A stretch of DNA of 64,000 nucleotides from Streptomyces roseifaciens. GTDB taxonomy: Bacteria > Actinomycetota > Actinomycetes > Streptomycetales > Streptomycetaceae. Positions within the stretch are counted from its first letter, which is position 1; each line of letters opens with the position of its first letter. Under the pieces are notes generated by a model that saw only the letters and a list, made by a program, of their open reading frames with translations, was not told the origin of the DNA and searched no databases. Position numbers and translations under genes: made by a program. The stretch covers positions 1,860,001 to 1,924,000 of the forward strand of contig NZ_LNBE01000004.1 in assembly GCF_001445655.1 (NCBI RefSeq), written 5' to 3'. This document shows positions 22,763-30,382 of this stretch, in pieces.

Positions 22763-24055
22763 ATGAGCACCGATCCGCTGTGGAGGACCCCTCAGGCACA
22801 GGCGCTGATGGGGCGTCATCAGGTCGGCGCCCTCATCCGTCTGGGCCGCACTCACCGCGGCTGGCGCCAGGCCGACCTCGGTCGGCGCGTCGGCTGCTCG
22901 GCCTCCACCATCTCCCGCCTTGAACGACACGGCACTGCCGACCTGGGGCTGTTGCGACGCGCCGCGCAGGAGGTCGGGTTACCGACGGAGGTTCTGGCCG
23001 TGGCTGTCGGCCTGGGTAGGGATGCGGCCACTACAGTGGCCGCATCCGGGCCGCGTCATGCCGAGGAGGACCCGTTGCGCCGCCGCACACTGCTCGCCGC
23101 CGCCGGGGTGGCGGGCCCCCTTCAGCTCCTCCTCGCCGGCCTCGATGACGCACTCGCGGCCGTTCCCGCCTCGCTCGGTGCGGCCGCGCCTGTGCAGCTG
23201 CGCCTGGCCGGGGCCCAGGCCCTGTTCGACACCGGTCGGCACGCCCAGCTGCTCGAAGCGCTCCCGGCGCTGCTGGCTGATGCCCACGCCGCCATCCACA
23301 CCCGGTCGCAGACCGCTTACGCGACGCTGTCCTCCTGCTATTCCCTGGCCTCGCGGGTCCTCACGAAGATCGGGCGCTACGAGCGCTCCAGACTGACCGC
23401 CGACCGGGCCCTCACCTACGCGGACCTGTCCGGCAACCCCATCGCCCAGGCCGCCGCGTCCCGGGAGCTGAGCATTGTGCTCCGCCACCAGGAGCAGCCT
23501 CAGGCTGCCCAGCGCCTGGTCGAACACTCCCTGGCCGCCGTCGAACGCTCGGGGCTGGCCACCCAGGCGCAAGCGATGGCGTATGCACAGATGCTGTGCA
23601 CCACTGCGTACACGGCCGCCCGCACCGGCGACCGCGATCAGGCCCTCAGTCTCATGCGTGAAGCCGGGCGCAACGCCTGGCGTCTGCCGGAACAGCCCCC
23701 CGCCGGTGCCGCCTTCTCGATCAGCCCCGCTGCCGTCACCCTCTACGAGGTCGGCGTGCATTGGGCTCTCGGTGACGCCGGAACCGCCCTCCAAGCCGGG
23801 CGCGCGCTGCACCCCGGACAGTTCCCCACTGCAGAACGCCGTGCCCGCATGCACACCGATCTCGCCCGTGCCTGGTGGCAATGGGGCAAACCCCAGCAGA
23901 CCGCTGACGCCCTCCTGGAAGCCCTCCGCGTCTCCCCGGCCGAGGTACGCGACCGGCCTGCCATCCGCCGTGTCGCCAACGACCTGATCAACCGGCGCCC
24001 GCACACCGTCGGCGCGCGGGAGCTCGCTTCTGCTATCGGGCTACGTGGCCGGTAG
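22763..24055 (+). CDS. XRE-family regulator with TPR-like C-terminal domain
   Basis: A 430-aa protein from ATG 22763, GAAGGTGG upstream. The Cro/CI-type helix-turn-helix is LIRLGRTHRGWRQADLGRRVGCSASTISRLERHG (about 19-53). A twin-Arg-like RRRTLLAAAGVAGPLQLLLAG stretch (about 108-128) is followed by about 300 residues of Ala/Leu-rich helical repeats like those of Streptomyces TPR-containing regulators. It likely governs the divergent GRDP-like gene. Confidence 0.85.
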   Translation: MSTDPLWRTPQAQALMGRHQVGALIRLGRTHRGWRQADLGRRVGCSASTISRLERHGTADLGLLRRAAQEVGLPTEVLAVAVGLGRDAATTVAASGPRHAEEDPLRRRTLLAAAGVAGPLQLLLAGLDDALAAVPASLGAAAPVQLRLAGAQALFDTGRHAQLLEALPALLADAHAAIHTRSQTAYATLSSCYSLASRVLTKIGRYERSRLTADRALTYADLSGNPIAQAAASRELSIVLRHQEQPQAAQRLVEHSLAAVERSGLATQAQAMAYAQMLCTTAYTAARTGDRDQALSLMREAGRNAWRLPEQPPAGAAFSISPAAVTLYEVGVHWALGDAGTALQAGRALHPGQFPTAERRARMHTDLARAWWQWGKPQQTADALLEALRVSPAEVRDRPAIRRVANDLINRRPHTVGARELASAIGLRGR

Positions 24056-24082
24056 CGGCTGAGACCGGTTGTCCCGGATTTC

Positions 24083-24793
24083 TCAGGACTTGCGGGCGAC
24101 CGCCGTCTGGGCCATGCCGGGCAGGAAGTCCGTGAACAGTTCGTGGATTTCGAGGACGAGCGGGCGGAGGACGCGGAAGCGGGCCAGGGAGATGCCGCGG
24201 GTCGTCAGGCGGGCGCCGCGGTCGGCGAGGCGGCGGGTGCGTTCGCGGTCGGGGGAGCGGTCGAAGACCCAGTAGAGGACGAGGCCCATCTGGGAGAGCC
24301 ACATCAGCTCGGGGAGGACGTCGGCGAGCTCGGCCGGGACCTTGGCCTTGGCGCCGGCGAGCACCTCGCGGTGGACGTCGATGGCGGCTTCCCGCGCGTG
24401 CTCGGACTCGGCGGAGAAGGGGCTCAGCGGGGAGTCGGGGTCGGCGGCGTTCTTGAAGAACTGGGCCGCGAACTCGTGGTACGGCATGGCGATGTCCAGC
24501 CAGGCCTGCAGGACGCCGGAGAGCCGCGCCTCCAGGTCGGTCTCCCGGTCCAGCACCTCGCGGACCGCCGCCTGGTGCTCGGCGGCGATCCGGTCGTAGA
24601 AGCCCTGGATCAGGTGTTCCTTGCCGGCGAAGTAGTAGTACGCGTTGCCGACGGAGACGCCGGCCTCCTTGGCGATGGCCCGCATGGTGGTCTTGTCGTA
24701 GCCGTGCTCCTGGAAGAGCCGCATCGCGGTTTCCAGGATCAGGGTGCGGGTCTGCTCGCTCTTCGCAGGCCGGGGCTCGTTCTCTGCTGGCAC
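24083..24793 (-). CDS. TetR-family transcriptional regulator
   Basis: A 236-aa regulator from GTG 24793. The N-terminal HTH is complete (ILETAMRLFQEHGYDKTTMRAIAKEAGVSVGNAYYYFAGKEHLIQGFYDRI), followed by a helical ligand domain with a long hydrophobic stretch (LPELMWLSQMGLVLYWVFDRS). It is 10 bp downstream of the small hypothetical gene, thus in the same leftward transcript as the DCC operon. Ligand unknown. Confidence 0.9.
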   Translation of the reverse strand: MPAENEPRPAKSEQTRTLILETAMRLFQEHGYDKTTMRAIAKEAGVSVGNAYYYFAGKEHLIQGFYDRIAAEHQAAVREVLDRETDLEARLSGVLQAWLDIAMPYHEFAAQFFKNAADPDSPLSPFSAESEHAREAAIDVHREVLAGAKAKVPAELADVLPELMWLSQMGLVLYWVFDRSPDRERTRRLADRGARLTTRGISLARFRVLRPLVLEIHELFTDFLPGMAQTAVARKS

Positions 24794-24803
24794 GGTTCAG
24801 AGC

Positions 24804-25256
24804 CTAAGGGGTCCTCTTGAAGCGGAACTGGGTGGTGGTGTCCCGGGAGGGTCTGATGAAGAGGCCGTCGCGGGCGCCCTGGCCGGCGATGGAGAGTTCG
24901 AACGTCTCGCCGAGGGTGAGCCGGATCCGCTGGTGGCCGAGCTTGGGCTTCTTCTCCAGGTGCCAGGTTCCGTTGCCGGTGAACCGTCTGGTGGGCTGCT
25001 CGTCGTCGTCCTCGGAGAAGGCGGTGGGGACGCCCACGGCGGTGAGCGTGCCGTCCTCGCGGAGGGTCAGCCGCGCGCCTTGGTGGGCTCGCCAGGAGCC
25101 TATGAGCTCGCCGGGTTCCGCCGAGCCGGCGGGCGGGCTCAGGAGGACGACCAGTGCGGCCAGTGCGGCCACGGTGCCGAAGGCGACGAGGCCGACGATC
25201 CGCGCGGGTCGACCGGTGCGGGGGCGGGGGCTATGCGGGCGCACTGCCGGGCTCAC
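24804..25256 (-). CDS. Membrane-anchored or secreted protein, unknown function
   Basis: A 150-aa protein from GTG 25256. A basic N terminus and one hydrophobic segment (about 20-40, IVGLVAFGTVAALAALVVLLS) anchor or export it. The rest looks like a small beta-rich domain (LIGSWRAHQGARLTLREDGTLTAVG...GNGTWHLEKK), similar to lipocalin-like copper-resistance or DUF-type folds. The start overlaps the 3' end of the DCC gene by 26 bp in another frame. Confidence 0.65.
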   Translation of the reverse strand: MSPAVRPHSPRPRTGRPARIVGLVAFGTVAALAALVVLLSPPAGSAEPGELIGSWRAHQGARLTLREDGTLTAVGVPTAFSEDDDEQPTRRFTGNGTWHLEKKPKLGHQRIRLTLGETFELSIAGQGARDGLFIRPSRDTTTQFRFKRTP

Positions 25257-25734
25257 AGGCGCTGCCGCAGGCCGGGGGAGGGGCGGCGTACGCCCATCCG
25301 TTCGTGCCGGGCGCGGGCTGGGCCTGCCAGTACGCCCCGCGGTACCTTGACGCGGCCAGGAGCGCGTTGCGGGCGAAGCGGAGGCCGGACGGGGTGCTCA
25401 TGCGGTGGGAGAGCGGGCGGTACTCGGCCAGGGCCCACAGGCACACGACCCACGCGGCGGCCCCGCGGTAGACCTGCCCGGCGTCGCCGACGACGGTGAT
25501 CTCCTCGTACGTGGCGGCATGGTCGAGCTCCGGGAAGCGGCGCCGGGCCTCGTCCGACCCGAGGGGCACCAGGTCGAGCGGTACGAGCTGACGCTGCTTC
25601 ACGAGCCAGTTGCGCACGAAGGTGCAGAGCGGGCACTGCGCGTCGTAGAGCACGGTGAGCCGGCGGACCGAGACGCTCCGGGCGTCCCGGTCGGCGGCGG
25701 CGATGGCCGTGGTGGCCGCCGTGACGGTCGCCAT
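25231..25734 (-). CDS. DCC-family thiol-disulfide oxidoreductase-like protein (DUF393)
   Basis: A 167-aa protein from ATG 25734. The defining DCC-type motif is TVLYDAQCPLCTFVRNWL (about residues 30-47), a CPLC pair like a thioredoxin active site, then VPLDLVPLGSDEARRRFPEL and VYRGAAAWVVCLWAL. The frame continues upstream through the neighbouring gene without similarity, so that start is rejected. Family function is not settled; a redox or vitamin K-linked role is possible. It lies in an operon with an integral membrane protein. Confidence 0.85.
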   Translation of the reverse strand: MATVTAATTAIAAADRDARSVSVRRLTVLYDAQCPLCTFVRNWLVKQRQLVPLDLVPLGSDEARRRFPELDHAATYEEITVVGDAGQVYRGAAAWVVCLWALAEYRPLSHRMSTPSGLRFARNALLAASRYRGAYWQAQPAPGTNGWAYAAPPPACGSACEPGSAPA

Positions 25735-25739
25735 CGGGC

Positions 25740-26168
25740 TCAGCGCCCGCCGGCCGGCGCGGTCCACGGGCCCTGCTGACCCGCCCACCCCTGCGGGGCG
25801 ACGGGCGGGAGCTGCTCCCGGTCCATCATGCCGCGGCGGCGGAACTTGTTGAGGGCGTAGACGTTGCCGAGGTGCATGACGCCGAGCACGAGCAGGACGA
25901 CGCCGAGCTTCTGCGACAGCGCCTCGAACACCCCGCGGGCGTCGGTGACGGTCGTGTCGTCCTGCAGGTACAGGGCGATGAACCCGAGGTTCACCAGGTA
26001 GAAGCCGACCACCAGCAGGTGGTTCACGGCTTCCGCGAGCTTCTCGTTGCCGTGCAGGACGTCGGCGAGGAAGACCCGCCCGTTGCGGCTGAGCGTGCGT
26101 GCGACCCAGACCGTGAGGCCCAGGCTGAGCAGCAGGTAGATGACGTATGAGACGACTGTGAGATCCAC
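25740..26168 (-). CDS. Integral membrane protein
   Basis: A 142-aa protein from GTG 26168 (VDLTVVSYVIYLLLSLGLTVWVARTLSRNG) with GAAGGG at the right distance. Three membrane segments (about 4-22, 47-66, 88-106) are separated by short loops, and a Pro/Gly tail ends the protein. It is first in a leftward operon with the DCC protein, the anchored protein and a second TetR. Twin palindromes upstream suggest repression by the TetR encoded just before it. Confidence 0.8.
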   Translation of the reverse strand: MDLTVVSYVIYLLLSLGLTVWVARTLSRNGRVFLADVLHGNEKLAEAVNHLLVVGFYLVNLGFIALYLQDDTTVTDARGVFEALSQKLGVVLLVLGVMHLGNVYALNKFRRRGMMDREQLPPVAPQGWAGQQGPWTAPAGGR

Positions 26169-26182
26169 GTCCCCAGCCCTTC

Positions 26183-26242
26183 TTGAACGTGTTCAAAAGC
26201 TCTGATGATCGTGACTGTAGACCTGTTTTTGAACACGTTCAA
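26183..26242 (-). promoter_or_regulatory. Promoter and twin TetR-type operators
   Basis: Two perfect palindromes, TTGAAC-GT-GTTCAA (26183-26196) and TTGAAC-AC-GTTCAA (26229-26242), lie 46 bp apart before the membrane-protein operon. Read leftward, TTGAAC of the distal site is also the -35 box, 17 bp from TACAGT (26214-26219) as -10. The proximal site lies about 15 bp before the start codon, next to the ribosome site. Confidence 0.75.
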
Positions 26243-26269
26243 GCCGGGCTTCGGTCTCTGTTTCCGCCT

Positions 26270-26929
26270 CTACGCCCCGGGTGTGCTCCCGGGTGCGCTC
26301 GCGTAGTCGCCCAGGGAAGGGGTGAGCAGGTCGAAGACGTGCGCGGCCTCCTCGGCCACGATGCCGGCGATCCGGTCGGTGGAACGGCCCGCCAGAGTGA
26401 GCTCCTGGATGCGCTCGAAGAGCAGTCGCTGCGCGGCAGCGAGGAGGGTGGCGGCGGCCCGGGGTGCGATCCCCTCGCTCCCGCCCCCGCCCGCGCTTCC
26501 GGCGAGGGCCTCGGCGAGGGCTTCCTCGCGCTGGTCGTGCAGTTCGCGCAAGCGGGCCGTGAGCGTGGGGCTTTCGGCGATCATGTGCGCGAACTCGTAC
26601 CCGGCGAAGCCCGCGACGGGGCTGCGGTCCTCCACCGCGGTCAGGAAGTACCGCCGCAGTGCGGCGAGTGCCGATTCGCCCTCTGCCCGGTCCGCGACGG
26701 CGCCGGCCAGGCTCGCGGCGAACTCCTCGTGGTGGTCGAGGGCCAGATCCTCCTTGCGGGGGAAGTAGTTGGTGACCGTTTTCTTCGCGACCCGTGCCGC
26801 TGCGGCGATCTCGGCGATCGTCGTCTGCTCGAAGCCCTGTGCGAGGAAGAGCCGGGTGGCGTGGTCGGAGATCAGCTGCCTGGTCTCCTGCTTCTTGGAC
26901 TCACGGAGTCCCATTGTCTCGACGCTCAT
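26270..26929 (-). CDS. TetR-family regulator upstream of the DCC operon
   Basis: A 219-aa protein with TRQLISDHATRLFLAQGFEQTTIAEIAAAARVAKKTVTNYFPRKEDL as HTH (residues 16-61) and an Ala-rich helical C-terminal domain. It is encoded immediately upstream and in the same direction as the membrane/DCC operon, with the two matching palindromes in the 101-bp gap, so it is the likely repressor. The C terminus is low-complexity (Gly run near residue 147). Confidence 0.9.
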   Translation of the reverse strand: MSVETMGLRESKKQETRQLISDHATRLFLAQGFEQTTIAEIAAAARVAKKTVTNYFPRKEDLALDHHEEFAASLAGAVADRAEGESALAALRRYFLTAVEDRSPVAGFAGYEFAHMIAESPTLTARLRELHDQREEALAEALAGSAGGGGSEGIAPRAAATLLAAAQRLLFERIQELTLAGRSTDRIAGIVAEEAAHVFDLLTPSLGDYASAPGSTPGA

Positions 26930-27138
26930 GAGGCAATCTTACTCTCGACGTAAAAATGCTCTTGGTGAACGTAGGAACGTCGGTCGACGGCAGGCATATG
27001 GTCACACTTGCCTCCTTGTCGTGTGAAATGTTCGCCTGTTCGGCGTAACGGCAGAAGGCGTGGGTATCCCGGGGCTCACGGTGCAGTTGCGTTGCATGCC
27101 GCACCGCTGGACAGCAGTCGCCGGGAGGGGGCCGGGCA
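26930..27138. other. Gap between TetR and lasso cyclase; no precursor peptide seen
   Basis: A lasso precursor gene would be expected here. All plus-strand frames were read: the longest starts give a 30-codon reading frame at 26956 ending in Cys-Ser-Ala and others without the conserved penultimate leader Thr and ring-closing Asp/Glu. None qualifies. Confidence 0.6.
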
Positions 27139-29142
27139 GTGTGGTTCGCGGTTCTGCCGGACAGTGAGGCGGGCCTGGCTGCGGCCCGCGTGCTGCGCCC
27201 CCGGGCGTCCCGGACGATCGACCACGCCTCGGGACGGCCCTGGCTGGTGGGCAGTTGGCCGGACGAAAGGGTGACGCTCGCCGGGGCGGGAACGGGAACA
27301 GGGGCGGGGGCGACGGCAGGCGCAGCGCGGGTGGCGGTGATCGGCCGCTGCCCCGTCACCGCAGCGGAGCTGGCCGCACGGCTGCGGCAGGTCCGTGACG
27401 TCGTGGACACCGAGCGGGCCGTGGCGGGCCTGGCGGGGAGCTTCCACGTGGTGACCTCGGCCGGCGGACGGGTCCGGGTACGAGGCTCGGCGTCCGGCGC
27501 GTGCGGCGTCTTCTACACCCGCTTCGACGGGGTGACGGTGGCGGCCGACCGCGCCGACCGGCTCGCGGAGGCCGTCGGAGCGAGCCCGGACGAGCGGATG
27601 CTCGCACTCCATCTGCTCTCCTCGCCCCCTCCCCACCCGCTGGACGACCGGAGCCCGTGGCGCGGCGTGCACCGCGTACCGTCCGGGGACTGCCTGCTGA
27701 TCGAGGCCGACGGCCGGGCCCGTACGCGGCGCTGGTGGACTCCGCCGGATCCGGTCCTGTCCGCGGCCGAGGGCGCGCGCGAGGTGCGCCGGGCGCTCGT
27801 CGCCGCCGTCGAGTCCTGCACGGCCGGCGGCGGCACGGTGAGCGCGGACCTCTCCGGCGGGATGGACTCCACCGGCCTGTGCTTCCTCGCGGCCCGGATC
27901 GGCGCGGCGAAGCTGGTCACCCTGCGCTGGGAAGGAGCCGACCCGGGCGACGACGGCCGCCGGGCCGCGCAGGCCGCCGCCGCACTGCCCGACGCCCGGC
28001 ACGTCCGGCCCGGCCGCTCCGGAACGCCCCTCTTGTTCAGCGACCCGGCCGAGGTGGTGGACGTCCTGCACCCGGGGGCCGGATACGGCATGAGCCACCC
28101 GTCCCACGGCGTGAGCCACCTGTCCCACGGCATGAGCCACCCGTCCCACGCCATGAGCCGCTCGGCCGACGTCACCGGCCACCCGCCCCACGGCCTCGGC
28201 CACCCGCTCCACGACACGAACCGCCCGGCCGACGAGCCCGGCGCCTGGGTGCGGGACGCCGCCCGCTTCGCCAAGCTGTCCGCCCTGATGACCGTCCGGG
28301 GATCGCGGCTGCACATGTCCGGCGGCGGCGGGGGCGAGCTCTTCACCGCTCCCGCCCCGCACCTGCACGACCTCCTGCGCAGCCGCCCGCTCGCCGCCCT
28401 CGCCGCCGTCCGCAGGAAGCGCGCCGGCCGGCGCCTGCCGCTGCTCCCGGTCCTCGGCGGCCTGGCGGACCGCAGCAACTTCCCGCAGTGGCTGACCGCT
28501 TGGGCGGACAGCCTCGTCCGCCCCGCCGCCTTCCCGGCGGGGAACGTCCCCTCCATGACCTGGGGACCGGACCTGCGCATGCCCTCCTGGGCGACCGCGG
28601 ACGCGGTCCTCGCGGTGCGGGGCCTGCTGCGCGAGGCCGCGGCCGCCGCCCCGGAGCCGCTGCACGCGCAGCGCGGCCAGCACGCGGCGCTCGCGTCCGT
28701 ACGGGCAGGCGGGCGCAGCGTCCGCCAGATCGGCCAGGTGACGTCCGCGAGGGGGCTGGAGTACGCCGCGCCCTACCTCGACGACGGGGTCGTCGAGGCG
28801 GCGCTGTCCGTACGCGTCGACGAACGCGGCGCGCCCGGACGGTACAAGCCGGTTCTCGCCGCCGCCCTGCGCGGCATCGTGCCGGACCCGGTCCTGGGGC
28901 GGTCCGCCGGGGGCGAGTTCAGCGCGGACCTGTATGCGGGGCTGCGGCACAACCGGGGCCGTCTGGTCGCACTGTTCGAGGATTCCCTGCTGGCCCGCGC
29001 GGGCCTGGTGGATGCGGCGGCCCTCCGCGCGAGCGTGCTCGGCCTGCACCCCGTACCGGAGCCCCTGCGCCCGCTCGACGCCACGCTGGGCTGCGAACTC
29101 TGGCTCCGTTCCCTCCCCGACCGCGCCGCCTTGATGCCGTAG
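27139..29142 (+). CDS. Lasso peptide isopeptide-forming cyclase (asparagine synthetase-like), probably degenerate locus
   Basis: A 667-aa protein from GTG 27139 (GGGAGGGGG upstream). The N-terminal part matches the glutaminase-like half of lasso C proteins; the synthetase half has the ATP loop SADLSGGMDSTGLCFLA (about 235-251) and the C-terminal LRGIVPDPVL...GEFSADLYAGL and LGCELWLRS. This family activates the Asp/Glu side chain to close the macrolactam. Odd points: a His-rich repeat of about 45 residues at 28079-28220, and GGGGGELF where GxGGDE is usual. The B1 gene follows, but A and B2 are missing. Confidence 0.85.
   Translation: MWFAVLPDSEAGLAAARVLRPRASRTIDHASGRPWLVGSWPDERVTLAGAGTGTGAGATAGAARVAVIGRCPVTAAELAARLRQVRDVVDTERAVAGLAGSFHVVTSAGGRVRVRGSASGACGVFYTRFDGVTVAADRADRLAEAVGASPDERMLALHLLSSPPPHPLDDRSPWRGVHRVPSGDCLLIEADGRARTRRWWTPPDPVLSAAEGAREVRRALVAAVESCTAGGGTVSADLSGGMDSTGLCFLAARIGAAKLVTLRWEGADPGDDGRRAAQAAAALPDARHVRPGRSGTPLLFSDPAEVVDVLHPGAGYGMSHPSHGVSHLSHGMSHPSHAMSRSADVTGHPPHGLGHPLHDTNRPADEPGAWVRDAARFAKLSALMTVRGSRLHMSGGGGGELFTAPAPHLHDLLRSRPLAALAAVRRKRAGRRLPLLPVLGGLADRSNFPQWLTAWADSLVRPAAFPAGNVPSMTWGPDLRMPSWATADAVLAVRGLLREAAAAAPEPLHAQRGQHAALASVRAGGRSVRQIGQVTSARGLEYAAPYLDDGVVEAALSVRVDERGAPGRYKPVLAAALRGIVPDPVLGRSAGGEFSADLYAGLRHNRGRLVALFEDSLLARAGLVDAAALRASVLGLHPVPEPLRPLDATLGCELWLRSLPDRAALMP
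28085..28160 (+). repeat. In-frame 21-24 bp tandem repeat coding for His-Pro-Ser units
   Basis: Units encoding G-M-S-H-P-S-H are repeated three to four times (variants GVSHLSH, AMSRS), then degenerate into GHPPHGLGHPLH. The insertion lies between the ATP loop and the second synthetase motif of the lasso cyclase and explains most of its extra length. Confidence 0.8.
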
Positions 29143-29212
29143 CCGTCGTAGCCGCCCCGGCAGCCGTAGCCGTCCTCCACACGACCACCTCACACGACCA
29201 CGGGAGACCGCT

Positions 29213-29476
29213 GTGAACCTCACCCTTCGCCGGGACGTGTCCGCCACGGACACCGAGGACGGCATGGTGCTGCTCGACGAGCAGTCAGGGAGCTACTGGC
29301 AGCTCAACAGCACCGCCGCGCTCGTCCTGCGCACCCTGCTCGACGGCACCCCGGAGCGGGCGGCGCAGCTGCTCACCGAGCGGTACCCGGCCGTCTCCGC
29401 AGAGCGGGCCGCCACCGACGTGGCGGCCCTCGTCGACTCCCTCTCCACGGCCCGCCTGGTGGTGACCGACGGGTGA
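29213..29476 (+). CDS. Lasso peptide B1 protein, PqqD-like RiPP recognition element
   Basis: An 87-aa PqqD-fold protein: LRRDVSATDTEDGMVLLDEQSGSYWQLNSTAALVLRTLLDG...ERAATDVAALVDSL. In lasso pathways B1 binds the precursor leader and hands it to the B2 protease and C cyclase. It lies 70 bp after the cyclase gene. A GTGA at its stop is where B2 would normally start, but that frame (VTGRQPPARPG...) ends after 17 codons, so B2 is absent here. Confidence 0.88.
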   Translation: MNLTLRRDVSATDTEDGMVLLDEQSGSYWQLNSTAALVLRTLLDGTPERAAQLLTERYPAVSAERAATDVAALVDSLSTARLVVTDG

Positions 29477-29500
29477 CGGGCCGGCAGCCGCCGGCTCGCC

Positions 29501-29590
29501 CCGGTGCCTGCCGGCCCGGCGGCTGACGGCCCGGTGCCTGTCGGCCCGGTGACTGCCGCCCCGGTGCCTGTCGGCCCGGTGACTGCCGCC
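29501..29590. repeat. Six 15-bp tandem repeats in place of lasso B2
   Basis: The consensus CCGGTGCCTGYCGGC is repeated six times without gaps (29501, 29516, 29531, 29546, 29561, 29576); the last four form two identical 30-bp units. The array fills the gap between the lasso B1 stop and the rpsN stop. The period is a multiple of three, so it reads as a pentapeptide repeat in several frames, but no start or stop arrangement supports a gene. Confidence 0.85.
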
Positions 29591-29597
29591 CCGCCGT

Positions 29598-29903
29598 CTA
29601 CCAGCTGGACTTCCGCACCCCCGGCAGGTGCCCGGCGTGGGCCTCCTTGCGCAGGTTCACGCGCGACAGGCCGAACGCACGGAAGTAGCCGCGCGGCCTG
29701 CCGTCCGCGGAGTCGCGGTTGCGCAGGCGCGTCGCGCTCGCGTCCCGCGGCTGGCGCCGCAGTTCGCACTCGGCCGCCAGCCGCTCCTCCTCCGGCGTCC
29801 GCGGGTTGCGGATGACGGCCTTGAGGAGGGCCCGGCGCGCCGCGTAGCGCGCGACCGTCAGCCGCCGCTGCTCGTTCTTAGCGATCTTGCTCTTCTTGGC
29901 CAT
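29598..29903 (-). CDS. rpsN: Ribosomal protein S14, zinc-independent paralogue
   Basis: A 101-aa long-form S14 ([20 protein letters not shown]...[34 protein letters not shown]). It lacks the CxxC zinc ribbon, so it is the C-minus form made when zinc is scarce. It overlaps rpmB by one base and is presumably cotranscribed with it from the Zur-controlled divergent promoter. Confidence 0.95.
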   Translation of the reverse strand: MAKKSKIAKNEQRRLTVARYAARRALLKAVIRNPRTPEEERLAAECELRRQPRDASATRLRNRDSADGRPRGYFRAFGLSRVNLRKEAHAGHLPGVRKSSW

Positions 29904-30139
29904 CAGACCTTCCCTCCACGGGCCCGGATGCGGGCGACGGCCGCCTCGACGCCGATCGTGTCGACGGTCTTGATCCCCTTCGCGCTCAGCCGCAGCCGTA
30001 CGTGCCGGCCTTCGGAGGGGAGCCAGTAGCGCTTGCTCTGGATGTTGGGGTCGAACCGCCGCGACGTGCGGCGGTGGGAGTGGGAGATGGTCTTGCCGAA
30101 TCCGGGCTTGCGTCCGGTCAGCTGGCAGTGCGCCGACAA
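29903..30139 (-). CDS. rpmB: Ribosomal protein L28, zinc-independent paralogue
   Basis: A 78-aa L28 ([33 protein letters not shown]). The start codon is TTG at 30139: it is preceded by AGGAGG at 8 nt, and no ATG or GTG fits. The zinc-binding Cys pairs of the primary L28 are missing. It is the first leftward gene from the Zur box and is followed by rpsN. Confidence 0.93.
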   Translation of the reverse strand: MSAHCQLTGRKPGFGKTISHSHRRTSRRFDPNIQSKRYWLPSEGRHVRLRLSAKGIKTVDTIGVEAAVARIRARGGKV

Positions 30140-30177
30140 GGGTCAGACCTCCTGGGAGGGCTCCGGAAGAGCCTTAA

Positions 30178-30200
30178 TGAAAATGGGAACCATTTCTGTA
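30178..30200. promoter_or_regulatory. Zur box between rpmB and rpmG
   Basis: TGAAAATGGGAACCATTTCTGTA matches the actinobacterial Zur operator and contains the perfect palindrome AAATGG-GAA-CCATTT. It lies 38 bp before rpmB and 12 bp before the rpmG start, overlapping a TATAGT-like -10 for the rightward operon. Zinc-loaded Zur should repress both sides. Confidence 0.88.
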
Positions 30201-30211
30201 TAGTAGCCCCC

Positions 30212-30376
30212 ATGGCCCGCAACGAGCTACGCCCCGTCATCAAGCTCCGGTCCACCGCCGGAACCGGTTACACCTACGTGACCCGCAAGAACCGCCGTAA
30301 CGACCCCGACCGCATGCAACTGCGCAAGTACGACCCGGTCGTCGGCCGCCACGTCACCTTCCGAGAGGAGCGCTGA
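30212..30376 (+). CDS. rpmG: Ribosomal protein L33, zinc-independent paralogue
   Basis: A 54-aa L33 ([29 protein letters not shown]) without the CxxC...CxxC zinc ligands. The ATG lies close to the Zur box; the short leader lacks a strong ribosome site. First gene of a rightward operon rpmG-rpmE-COG0523-rpsR for zinc sparing. Confidence 0.95.
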   Translation: MARNELRPVIKLRSTAGTGYTYVTRKNRRNDPDRMQLRKYDPVVGRHVTFREER

Positions 30377-30382
30377 TCCGCC

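Noticed and set aside
26956..27048. 30-codon frame starting MLLVNVGTSVDG before the lasso cyclase
   Set aside because: It lacks the leader Thr at the penultimate position, a Gly/Ala/Ser core start followed by Asp/Glu at 7-9, and a ribosome site, so it is not a credible lasso precursor.
29504..29815. Plus-strand frame with pentapeptide repeats through the 15-bp array
   Set aside because: It runs antisense into rpsN and has no start context; the repeats are simply divisible by three.
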